From positions 1 to 13,648 of the forward strand of contig CAJTSY010000106.1 of the NCBI GenBank assembly GCA_910578995.1: a stretch of DNA of 13,648 nucleotides. The letters are read 5' to 3'. A program made the position numbers and the translations under genes. Every line of letters begins with the position of its first letter. The stretch's first letter is position 1. Shown in pieces: positions 6,556-13,555 of this stretch. A model generated the notes under the pieces. It saw only the letters and a program-made list of their open reading frames with translations. It did not search any database and was not told the origin of the DNA. Origin of the DNA: an uncultured Acetatifactor sp. (GTDB lineage Bacteria > Bacillota > Clostridia > Lachnospirales > Lachnospiraceae).

Positions 6556-6586
6556 CTAAACGCAAATGCAACTCATTCGCATTTAG
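6556..6586. promoter_or_regulatory. Fur-family operator palindrome at the exporter/fur promoter
   Basis: This is a 31-nt imperfect palindrome. Minus-strand left arm: CTAAATGCGAATG. Right arm: GCATTTGCGTTTAG. Eleven of the first thirteen pairs match and the other two are G-T. It covers the predicted transcription start just after the -10, so binding would block polymerase. The core TGCGAATGAGTTGCAT resembles Fur-superfamily boxes in general form. The downstream fur-type gene is the obvious candidate binder. Confidence 0.75.
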
Positions 6587-6587
6587 A

Positions 6588-6615
6588 ACTATATCACTTT
6601 TTTCCCGTTTGTCAA
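6588..6615 (-). promoter_or_regulatory. Promoter of the exporter-fur operon
   Basis: On the minus strand there is a perfect -35 TTGACA (6610-6615), a 16-nt spacer and -10 TATAGT (6588-6593). Predicted start is near 6581, giving a leader of about 85 nt before the ATG at 6496. The start point lies inside the palindromic operator. Confidence 0.88.
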
Positions 6616-6648
6616 GCCCCTGTTTGGCAAAACCCCGTTTACAAATTC

Positions 6649-7575
6649 TCACAAGCTCTCCAAAAGCTCTGTCTCTCCGCCGTTTCTAAGCTTTATCACC
6701 CATTCCCGGATCCGCGCGATCAGCTCCACTATATTCTGGTTCACCAGGTTTCCGGGTACCACGATCTCCTCGCTTCCCTGGGTTATACTGATGGCAAGGC
6801 TTTTCACCATGGTCATGTAATCCCCTGCCGGAAATCCCATACGGTAAGTTATGACAGAGGCCTTTCCGGCCAGTTCGGAAGGATTCTGCAGCTGCAGCCC
6901 CACCTCTATGGGAGAGGTCCCTTCCCCAGGAATGTCAAACCGCAATTCCACCTGGTCCAGGCTCAGGCTATAGTGCTCCTGTCCTCCCCCTTTCTCCCTG
7001 GACATGAATGCCAGAAGAAGAAAGTACCCGCCTGCGCCAACATGGTCATTTATTCCCTTCAGCCGGAAATTCCGCAGCTTTCTCAGATCCAGGCCGAAAA
7101 GCCGCTCAGTCTGCTCCAGGGTTATGTACAGAGTTTCCTGCTGCCTGGGTATCAGCGGCCCCAGTAAGGCATATTTCTCCACCAGGGTATCCCGGATCGT
7201 ATTGTAAAGCATGGTCTCGTTTATGACATCAGTGTCATCCCCTAGATAAAGCTCGATCAGCGGATTCTGTGCCTTCCACGGATAGACAAGGACATGGATA
7301 ACGTCCTCCCACACCTCTCCTTTGAGCGTCAGGGTGTACATATCTTCTTCTGACACCCCTGTCAGCTCCGCCAGAATCCCCAGCATCTTATCACTGCCCT
7401 CCGGAAGCGCCTCCCTGTCCAGTGCCACCTCCAGTTCATAGACGCAGCAGGTTACATCCAGGTGCTTATCCAGATACACCGCAGCCTTCCACACCGGATA
7501 AAGGCGGATGACAAGGTATCCCGCAAAGACCAGAAAAAGCAGCAGTATAAATTTTCCGATTTTCCCTCTCTTCAT
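6649..7575 (-). CDS. Membrane-anchored protein of unknown function, third gene of the DUF1576 operon
   Basis: The product is 308 aa and I do not recognise it. The N-terminus MKRGKIGKF followed by ILLLFLVFAGYLVIRLYP is a single membrane anchor with positive residues inside. The remaining 270 or so residues should be outside the cell. They are amphipathic with alternating beta-like stretches (LYITLEQTERLFGLDLRKL, YSLSLDQVELRFDIPGEG), and a Cys-Cys pair follows the anchor. I chose the ATG at 7575, which has GGTGG about 4-5 nt upstream; a TTG at 7611 would be an odd start with no better ribosome site. It begins 41 nt after the 115-aa gene and its stop lies about 34 nt before the -35 of the exporter promoter. 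That places it as the last gene of the operon headed by the DUF1576 gene. A surface or envelope role is inferred only from topology. Confidence 0.83.
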   Translation of the reverse strand: MKRGKIGKFILLLFLVFAGYLVIRLYPVWKAAVYLDKHLDVTCCVYELEVALDREALPEGSDKMLGILAELTGVSEEDMYTLTLKGEVWEDVIHVLVYPWKAQNPLIELYLGDDTDVINETMLYNTIRDTLVEKYALLGPLIPRQQETLYITLEQTERLFGLDLRKLRNFRLKGINDHVGAGGYFLLLAFMSREKGGGQEHYSLSLDQVELRFDIPGEGTSPIEVGLQLQNPSELAGKASVITYRMGFPAGDYMTMVKSLAISITQGSEEIVVPGNLVNQNIVELIARIREWVIKLRNGGETELLESL

Positions 7576-7616
7576 AAATCCACCTGTCCCTCTGCCCGAA
7601 ACCGCCTCCAAAGCCG

Positions 7617-7964
7617 TTACCCGATTTTTTTATACAGCGTCAGTTCCACAAAACCGTCCTCTATCCGCACTTCCGCCCGGTCCACCATCATTCCCACCAA
7701 ATGCAGCTGACTGGTCTCCCCGAAATTTCCGGAACCGGCAAGCTCCCAGTAGATGTCCTCGATACCGTCGTTGCGCTGCTCATTGAGACATTTTAAATCC
7801 TCCAAACGGTCCGCCTCCTCCGGCCGGTAATTGGCCCGGAATCTGATGGTTCCCTGGCCGTCTTCCTTTCTGATCCTGGAATTGATGTCATCGGCTCCCA
7901 CCGACAGGAAAAACATGGTCAGTTCCGCCACTATTTTCGCCGCTTTTCTCTGTTCGTCAAACAT
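7617..7964 (-). CDS. Small soluble protein of unknown function, coupled to the DUF1576 gene
   Basis: The product is 115 aa, charged, with no membrane segment or signal peptide, and probably cytoplasmic. It starts MFDEQRKAAKIVAELTMFFLSVGADDINSRIR (a predicted helix) and continues with beta-type stretches (GTIRFRANYR, LHLVGMMVDRAEVRI, GFVELTLYKKIG). I do not recognise a family. The ATG at 7964 has GGAAGGG about 6 nt upstream and overlaps the end of the DUF1576 gene by 8 nt (ATGTTTGA), so the two are likely translationally coupled. A GTG or TTG further back, up to 7997, would give only a poor N-terminal extension. Its fixed place between two membrane-protein genes suggests a partner or regulator of one of them. 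Confidence 0.82.
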   Translation of the reverse strand: MFDEQRKAAKIVAELTMFFLSVGADDINSRIRKEDGQGTIRFRANYRPEEADRLEDLKCLNEQRNDGIEDIYWELAGSGNFGETSQLHLVGMMVDRAEVRIEDGFVELTLYKKIG

Positions 7965-9261
7965 TTTTTCCCTTCCTCTTTCTATTCTTATGGTCAAGTA
8001 TAAGACTGTCCATCACAGGCACCATCACCATGGCCACCCAGCCTGTGCTGAATCCGTTATTGTACAGGTTCAGCCCGCCGTACATCTGGGAAGTGCACAT
8101 GGCAATGGCAGTATGGAGCATCCCTGCGAAAATTCCCGCAATCACGCCGAACCGGCCCGCTATGGGGGCCAGGCCCACCGCAAAGATCGCCGCCAGCTGC
8201 ACCCCTGGCGTAGTGGGCGAAAACCGGTTCAGAAATGTGGACAGGAAGACCCCGACCAGTAAAGGCAGGTAATTCTTCACATGAGCTCCGAAGGCCGCGA
8301 ACCCGAAGGCCGTCAGTATAGCGCCTACCACCGGCCCCGACAGGTCTCCTCCTATCAGGTAGATATAAGTCTCGCAGACAGCCCCCACCATGGCCATGTT
8401 CATCAGGGTACTTCCCACGCCCTCCATAAGGATGAAATCCGCCACGGCCCTGCCCGGGTGCTTCCATATTTTCAAGATTCCCTTTAATTGTCCCCCGCTG
8501 AGCCAGAGTCCATACAGAAAAGTCAGCAGAAAATATCCGTAAAGCCCCAGTCCGATCCACAGAGGCCTTCCCTCCCCCCAGATCAGCACGGACTCGCACT
8601 CCAACCCGAAGGACTTCAGGATGCAGACCATCACAAAGGCCAGGATCCCCGCGGAGAATCCCACGTTGAACAGGGTGAACCCCATATGGGTGGACGCTGT
8701 GTGGGCGGAAAGCGCAGGCAGAATGAAGCCGATCAGGATTCCGGCCCCAACTGCGGCCAGAAGATTGATCCTCCTGTCAAAAGGCAGCAGAAAGACCAGC
8801 TCCGTCACCAACGGCGCCAGGGAAGTCCCGAAGAGCGCCGTATACAGGTACCTGCTTAACCGGTAACCATGTATCTTGGCATAAACGGAAGCCCCCAACA
8901 GGATGGGAAGGATATTCACCGGATTTTTTCCCCAGAGGGCATATCCCACATTGATGAACACAGCCGCCATGGTAAGACCGGTAAAATGCACGGCTTCCCG
9001 GTACAGTAATCCCAGTCCCATGGCCATCACCAGCACTGCATTGACAAACGCCGCACCATAACCGGCCAGTTCCAGATAGTCCGTGATCAGCGCATCCCGG
9101 GAAACCACAATGGTCCACAGTCCCCTGACAACCTCCAGAGGGCCCTCCCCGTCCTTTGCCGTGCCCACCAGCCCTGCCACTACCAGTATCCCGATGGAAA
9201 AAATGCAAAATACCTTCAGTTCCCTGCCTTCCAACTTCTCTCTGACCGTACCGCCTGCCAT
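7957..9261 (-). CDS. DUF1576 family polytopic membrane protein
   Basis: The product is 434 aa with about 10-12 hydrophobic segments. It resembles the DUF1576 family of Firmicutes, whose function is unknown. The two halves look related. The first has a GYALWGKNPVNILPILLGASVYAK stretch. The second has GAHVKNYLPLLVGVF, then PTTPGVQLAAIFAVGLAPIAGRFG and the strongly conserved-looking MYGGLNLYNNGFSTGWVAMV. Conserved Gly, Asn and Pro inside hydrophobic segments suggest a transporter, but no substrate can be named. The ATG at 9261 follows GGAGG by 5 nt. The open frame continues to a TTG at 9366, but that part is hydrophilic and has no ribosome site. It heads an apparent three-gene operon. The 276 nt upstream (9262-9537) hold only weak promoter-like words and no gene. 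Confidence 0.88.
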   Translation of the reverse strand: MAGGTVREKLEGRELKVFCIFSIGILVVAGLVGTAKDGEGPLEVVRGLWTIVVSRDALITDYLELAGYGAAFVNAVLVMAMGLGLLYREAVHFTGLTMAAVFINVGYALWGKNPVNILPILLGASVYAKIHGYRLSRYLYTALFGTSLAPLVTELVFLLPFDRRINLLAAVGAGILIGFILPALSAHTASTHMGFTLFNVGFSAGILAFVMVCILKSFGLECESVLIWGEGRPLWIGLGLYGYFLLTFLYGLWLSGGQLKGILKIWKHPGRAVADFILMEGVGSTLMNMAMVGAVCETYIYLIGGDLSGPVVGAILTAFGFAAFGAHVKNYLPLLVGVFLSTFLNRFSPTTPGVQLAAIFAVGLAPIAGRFGVIAGIFAGMLHTAIAMCTSQMYGGLNLYNNGFSTGWVAMVMVPVMDSLILDHKNRKRKGKNV

Positions 9262-9537
9262 CCGTACCTCCGTTTCCCCGTGATAACCTCCCAAAGTCCG
9301 CAGGCCCTGTTTCACCCGGCCCCCTGGATTCATGCAGCCCGAAACCATTTCCCGGAAACCCTGCAAGCATACCTTATCCGCCTCTGCTGCCAGAAAGCCC
9401 TGCCGGCCTTAGGCGGCGTCGCAGACGATGGAAGTTATACCAATTAATGGAATTGCTTATCTATAGTGTATCGGAAAAGCGGGAAGAAAGCAAGAGGGAA
9501 GTGCGTCCTGGCAAAACTGCCCCCATGGAATCAGGAT

Positions 9538-10234
9538 CTACATATCCCATAAATAATATATATCAACAGCACTCGTCCCCAGAATTCCCCCGTCTATAAC
9601 TTTTTCACAGGAAAAACCCTGTTCCGCCAATATTTCAATGGTATCCTCCATCTCCTGCCGCTCTGGCACTATCAGCCAGTATCCCCCCTTCTCCAGATCC
9701 GTTAATTCAGATAAATTTACATATTTCACCTGATTATCAGGATAATAATAAGGCCAAATCGTCCATGCCACCGCGGATACAGGATAAATGTACCGCAAAA
9801 CATAAACGGGCCTCATTACTTTCGAGACAACGACCGCAGCCAGAATGGTTCCCAACACACTGACCGCCCCTGCTGCCATCCACAGGAAAAACGCTGAAGA
9901 CTCTGTCCCTTTTGCAGAAAAGCACAAAACTGTTTTCCCTTCTGCACTTCTCTCAATCCGCAGCGCCTTAATCTCATACAAAATGACCAGCGCCGCCCCC
10001 AACAGTACCATTCCCCAGACAACCGGTTTAAATTGATTGGAAAACAGATACCGGAAGCTCTGCCGTATCCCCGGATAATCTCCGGAATTGTCTTCTTCAC
10101 TAAAAGCAGACTGTAAGCCTCGTCTCCCCAGAAATTATTGTCGAATATTCTTATCAGGTTCAGCAGAAAAAGAACCGCGGCATATACCCCCACAACCAGT
10201 TTGCTGTTTATCCTGCCTCCTATCCTGCCAAATC
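9538..10234 (-). pseudogene. GT39-type membrane glycosyltransferase, internally deleted and frameshifted
   Basis: The N-terminal part (about 10233 down to 10071) reads KLVVGVYAAVLFLLNLIRIF, then DNNFWGDEAYSLLLVKKTIPEI. This is the first membrane helix and the Asp-Glu (WGDEA) catalytic motif of GT39/ArnT-like GT-C enzymes, which use a polyprenyl-phosphate sugar. At about 10070-10083 the similarity jumps frame to a C-terminal part (RQSFRYLFSNQFKPVVWGMV, then PVYVLRYIYPVSAVAW, ending VDIYYLWDM at 9538). The usual DVHPPLYY region and most of the membrane helices are missing. Intact relatives have roughly 450-600 residues; only about 230 are left here in two frames. The word CCGGANATTATCCGG sits at the junction. 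It is not expected to be active. It belongs to the same decayed surface-glycan cluster as the genes just upstream. Confidence 0.75.
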
Positions 10235-10543
10235 CGCTCCAGTTTACCTTTACAGCCACCCTGCTTCTGACAAGCTGTTCCGCATAAGGCTCCGCCGCTG
10301 CCAAAAGCGAAGAAAACAGCATGTATTTCAAGGCAAACTCGTTGTACTGGTTCAATTTATAGAAGAAATTATCCCTGCTGTCAAAACCGTAACACAGAAC
10401 CAGTATCATCACAAAATTAAAAGCAACACAGACAGCGCATAATGAAATACTCTGGCGTACACCGCCTCTTCTTTTTTATCCACCTTCTCCCTTATGTATA
10501 CCAAAAGAAACGGCGGAACCAATAAGCTTATCAACCAGATCAT
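10235..10543 (-). pseudogene. Small membrane protein gene, apparently frameshifted
   Basis: A strong ribosome site (AGGAGG, 8 nt) precedes ATG at 10543. The first frame encodes MIWLISLLVPPFLLVYIREK, then about 24 more residues, and stops at 10409 inside a hydrophobic stretch. The overlapping next frame carries on without a gap as AFNFVMILVLCYGFDSRDNF and FYKLNQYNEFALKYMLFSSL, down to about 10235. Together they look like one protein of about 100 residues with two membrane helices, of a kind found beside glycosyltransferase genes. A one-base indel near 10410-10420 would explain the break. The second frame also runs straight into the glycosyltransferase remnant. If the stop at 10409 is used, a 44-residue peptide could still be made. 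Confidence 0.6.
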
Positions 10544-10630
10544 ATTTCGTACCTCCTGAAAATATACAGATATATTTTTGCCAGATCAAAAAGTATACTT
10601 TTTGGAAATTTTTCCCTGATTTATATCCGT

Positions 10631-12145
10631 CTAAGATTTGCCTTTCGCAAAAGCTGCACATATCAGCAGGGGCATACAGCAAAATATGGCATATGCATAC
10701 CTGAATTCCGAATAAACCGGCGTGGCAATCAGCAGGGAAAAAATAACCGCAAGGTTCGGAATACACAAAAAGAACCCTTCCCTATTTTTCCTGACCATAC
10801 AAATATATCCCAGCACGCCAATGCCCCATACATAAAATCCGATGCACATAAAAATCTGGAGCGGCGCAACACTGGAAAAAAGCCATAAATACTTATTCAG
10901 CACCTTTTCCACCGGAACCGATCTGACTGTCCTGGATATCCCCAGCTGATTCTCCTGTATGCCGTCCGCCCACCTCCAATAAAAATATCCCGCGTTCCAG
11001 TATCCCTTGGTCTGATCTATCCATGCCTTTGCATATTCGACGGGATTGGCCAGGCCCATGTCCATATAAAGTTTCAGATAAGCGCCCTTATTATCACTTA
11101 AACAGCCCTGGTTTCCCTTTGCCCGCACAAGATTTTTGACAGGATCAGAGATACGGGGATTATATTTTTCCTTCACCGCTCCCACATCCACCACTTTTTC
11201 CAACAAATCCAGCTGTTCATCAGACACCCTGCCGCCATCGGCGATAACCCGTGCAATCTGCTGCGCAGGAACGGACAGCGCTTCTATGGTATCCGGCTGA
11301 ACGACGCCCAACCATGCCAGTGCAGCGTGCTTCAGAAGAAACGTCACTGCCAATATTCCGCAAAACAGCACGATAAGCTTCCGCTCCTTCTTCCGAAAAA
11401 GACAACCAAAACATACCGCCGACAAAGCAAAAACAAACCAACCGTTGCTCCTGAACAGGCAGGTTCCCACTCCTCCTGCAACCAACGTCAGATAATTGAC
11501 CAGCGAATATCTCCCTATCTCCTTCAGAATGCGAAAAACTGAGACGGCAAACAGCACCACCATCCCTCCAAACATAATATCCTTCCATATAGTAAAGCTG
11601 TACATTATATGAAAAGGCATTGCCGCATACCAGACAAAAACCAACGCCACCGGCTTTTTGGGAAAACCCGCCTGACAAAGTGTCAGCACCACAAAGGAAA
11701 AACACCCTGCCATAAACAGAATCTGAAATAACTGATACAGGGCTACGGCGGCATTGATATCCCCGAACAGCTCCAATCCGACTGTATAAAACAGCCTGAT
11801 CACAAGTGTATGATAATAAGGATGATGATTCGAGTAGTTTCCGGATACTATCTGCTCTATTTGCCACAAACTGTCCGCAGTAAGGTTACCCGGATACTTC
11901 GCCAGAAACAAGTACACCAAATTGACGGCTGATACCGCCGCCATGGAACCGATAAAAATCACCCCCGGCCTCCGCGCATTTTTCTGTGCTGCCCAGCCAA
12001 TCCCCCTCGCCTTTTCCGCCGCAAACCACAGGATATTTCCCATTGCAAAATACCCCCCCGAAAAAAGAGCCGCTATGTACACTATTCTAATCACTCTCCC
12101 CTGATTTCCCGTATACTTTGAATCTGCAAGCAACGGATAGTTATC
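10631..12145 (-). CDS. DUF6020-type polytopic membrane protein, 5' end fused to transposase remnant
   Basis: About 500 residues with roughly 11-12 hydrophobic segments. The stretch YPGNLTADSLWQIEQIVSGN, then YSNHHPYYHTLVIRLF, and AAMPFHIMYSFTIWKDIMFG match the DUF6020 family of membrane proteins found in surface-polysaccharide loci, thought to be glycosyltransferase-like. A large soluble region (about residues 310-430 of the frame) precedes the last helices. The frame is open back to 12232, but the first 29 residues are the end of an IS4-type transposase. The native N-terminus before DNYPLLADSKYTG may therefore be lost. A possible usable start is the ATG at 12043 (MGNILWF), preceded by a G-rich run about 9 nt upstream, but that would remove the first helix. 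It may be functional or the start of a pseudogene; it ends cleanly at FAKGKS. Confidence 0.7.
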   Translation of the reverse strand, partial: DNYPLLADSKYTGNQGRVIRIVYIAALFSGGYFAMGNILWFAAEKARGIGWAAQKNARRPGVIFIGSMAAVSAVNLVYLFLAKYPGNLTADSLWQIEQIVSGNYSNHHPYYHTLVIRLFYTVGLELFGDINAAVALYQLFQILFMAGCFSFVVLTLCQAGFPKKPVALVFVWYAAMPFHIMYSFTIWKDIMFGGMVVLFAVSVFRILKEIGRYSLVNYLTLVAGGVGTCLFRSNGWFVFALSAVCFGCLFRKKERKLIVLFCGILAVTFLLKHAALAWLGVVQPDTIEALSVPAQQIARVIADGGRVSDEQLDLLEKVVDVGAVKEKYNPRISDPVKNLVRAKGNQGCLSDNKGAYLKLYMDMGLANPVEYAKAWIDQTKGYWNAGYFYWRWADGIQENQLGISRTVRSVPVEKVLNKYLWLFSSVAPLQIFMCIGFYVWGIGVLGYICMVRKNREGFFLCIPNLAVIFSLLIATPVYSEFRYAYAIFCCMPLLICAAFAKGKS

Positions 12146-13184
12146 TTCAATGCGCCATCTGGAAAAGTAGAGCTTTGCAATCCGGATGACATCTTCCCTG
12201 GAACTGATTTTTTTATTTGTAGCCAGCATCATGGGATGCTCCGTGATGCCGTAGACCAGGACAAGGTAGATGTCCTTCCTGGAAGCCGTAATCCGTTTTT
12301 AAGTCTTCAAGCGTTTTTTCAAATTCATCTAATACCGTATGATTCCGCTGATTTAAATTCGAACATATATGGTGCCTAAAAAGGTTACAGAAAATGACCG
12401 GAACTTTTACATGGGAAAGATAGGCATCATGTTTTTTGCCTTTATAATAAAGCGGCATTTTGATCTTGCCCTTGCGCTGTTCCCGCAGCTGTGTGGCCGG
12501 GACCCATTTCCCATGGAAGAGGAGCTTGCGCTTTGCCGTAAGGCGAATGACGTAGTCCTGCTCCAGCCCATGGAGTTTCAGGAACATCTTGTTGTCATCG
12601 TATCCCCTGTCCATGACGAAAGTGGCCTTTCCGAACAGGGAGGCTGCCCGTTCCATTGCTGAAAAAGTCACATCATTGATGGATGTGAAGTCTTTCTCTT
12701 TCGAAGAATGGACCTTGGAGAAGATACTGACGGGATGGCCGTTCTTCGTGAGGGCGCAGGCTTCTGTGACATGGTAGCCTTTTTCATAGACGTTCTTTGT
12801 GTCCGTGCTTTTGGAGCCGTCCCTGACAAGGCCGAGGGATTCGAACTTGCGTCCATCCGGTTTCACGATGTCGCTGTCATCGATATGGACGACGGGTTCA
12901 TCCGGGACCCATTTGCGGATGGTGTGAAGGTATGATTTCTGCGCTTTTCCAGGAACGCCTTTATTCAAATGCCTGGTAAGCCGTTCTACGGAATTGACCT
13001 TTTTAGAACGTTCATGGAGCTGGTCTACGATATCGGTCAGGAGGCAGCTTCCGGAAGCGAGGATGCCGTATGTCATATCGGCAGTAAACTTTTTGTCCGG
13101 TTTTGAAAGCTTCCTGGAAATTTTATTAGAAAAAGTTAAAATTTCCCGTTTCAAAGTGTAGGTATTTGATGTAAAATGAGCCAT
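12146..13184 (-). pseudogene. Broken IS4-family transposase (DDE), frameshifted and 3'-truncated
   Basis: The N-terminal frame (13184 to 12213) starts MAHFTSNTYTLKREILTFSN. It has the first catalytic Asp region VVHIDDSDIVKPDG and the second in FVMDRGYDDNKMF, as in IS4-type DDE transposases. The C-terminal part lies in another frame (about 12295 to 12146): RITASRKDIYLVLVYGITEH, then PMMLATNKK and LYFSRWRIE, the Y-R-E signature with the catalytic Glu. About 106 nt between the two (12296-12401) do not fit the family and shift the frame. After RWRIE the family normally continues EYFRCKKQMF; here the sequence changes at once to the DUF6020 gene, so the last 100 or more residues and the right end are gone. 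The ATG at 13184 has AGGAGG 6-7 nt upstream. Not expected to make active transposase. Confidence 0.85.
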
Positions 13185-13264
13185 AAGGAATCCTCCTCTT
13201 TTTTGTTTAGTGGATAATTGTTGTGGTGACTTTATTTTACATCAAAAAGGAAGAAGATTCCTTA
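13165..13264. repeat. Two interlocking inverted repeats around the transposase start codon
   Basis: Pair A: 13184-13204 and 13244-13264 (21 nt each, 18 Watson-Crick pairs plus two G-U in the minus-strand RNA). The inner arm contains the AGGAGG ribosome site and touches the ATG. Pair B: TTTGATGTAAAAT (13165-13177) and its perfect complement (13234-13246), the first lying within codons 3-7 of the transposase. The two pairs cross, so they form either alternative hairpins or a pseudoknot. Confidence 0.85.
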
Positions 13265-13357
13265 TATTTTAGGTATTTTATAAAAATTGTAGACAGTGAT
13301 ATGTGTATAATTGGGCTTTTGTGGATAGAACTGCGGAAACTCAAGGTTTTCAAACAG

Positions 13358-13386
13358 TTGACAAACTTCAAAAAAACCATTATCAT
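13358..13386 (+). promoter_or_regulatory. Plus-strand promoter for the gene at 13556
   Basis: A perfect -35 TTGACA (13358-13363), a 17-nt spacer and -10 TATCAT (13381-13386) face the plus-strand gene. The predicted start near 13393 leaves a leader of about 160 nt. The rest of 13265-13357 shows no gene. Confidence 0.75.
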
Positions 13387-13458
13387 AGAATCATCAACGC
13401 AGGGGCGCCGTTCCCAGGGCAGCCCCAGTCTGTGAAGGGTGCACATCGCACATTCGGG

Positions 13459-13498
13459 CAGTTTCTGCCGGAGTTTTCACACACTGGCAGGAAAACTG
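13459..13498 (+). other. Possible hairpin in the leader of the gene at 13556
   Basis: CAGTTTCTGCC (13459-13469) can pair with GGCAGGAAAACTG (13486-13498), with two bulged bases. An alternative short hairpin uses GGCAG-TTT-CTGCC in the same place. It lies between the promoter and the start codon. It matches no riboswitch class that I can name. Confidence 0.4.
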
Positions 13499-13555
13499 AT
13501 ACATTCATGCATGTCAGATCTTCCTGTCGGCCTATTCAGAAAGAGAGGACACAGC

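Larger units (their letters stand above)
12146..13264. mobile_element. Remnant of an IS4-family insertion sequence
   Basis: This spans the broken transposase plus its 5' inverted-repeat leader. The right end is lost against the DUF6020 gene at about 12145. The left end is not certain: the repeat arm ends at 13264 and the outer terminal repeat could lie somewhat beyond. No target-site duplication can be identified because one end is missing. Confidence 0.65.

Noticed and set aside
6497..6652. Upstream extension of the exporter reading frame
   Set aside because: This part holds the -35, -10 and operator. The ATG at 6496 has a GGAGG site and matches the family N-terminus.
9262..9537. Possible riboswitch or leader RNA before the DUF1576 gene
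   Set aside because: Only a weak CAATT/AATTG dyad and poor promoter words were seen; nothing matches a riboswitch class I know.
13237..13446. 69-codon minus-strand frame
   Set aside because: It covers the plus-strand promoter and the inverted-repeat arm, lacks a ribosome site, and resembles nothing recognisable.
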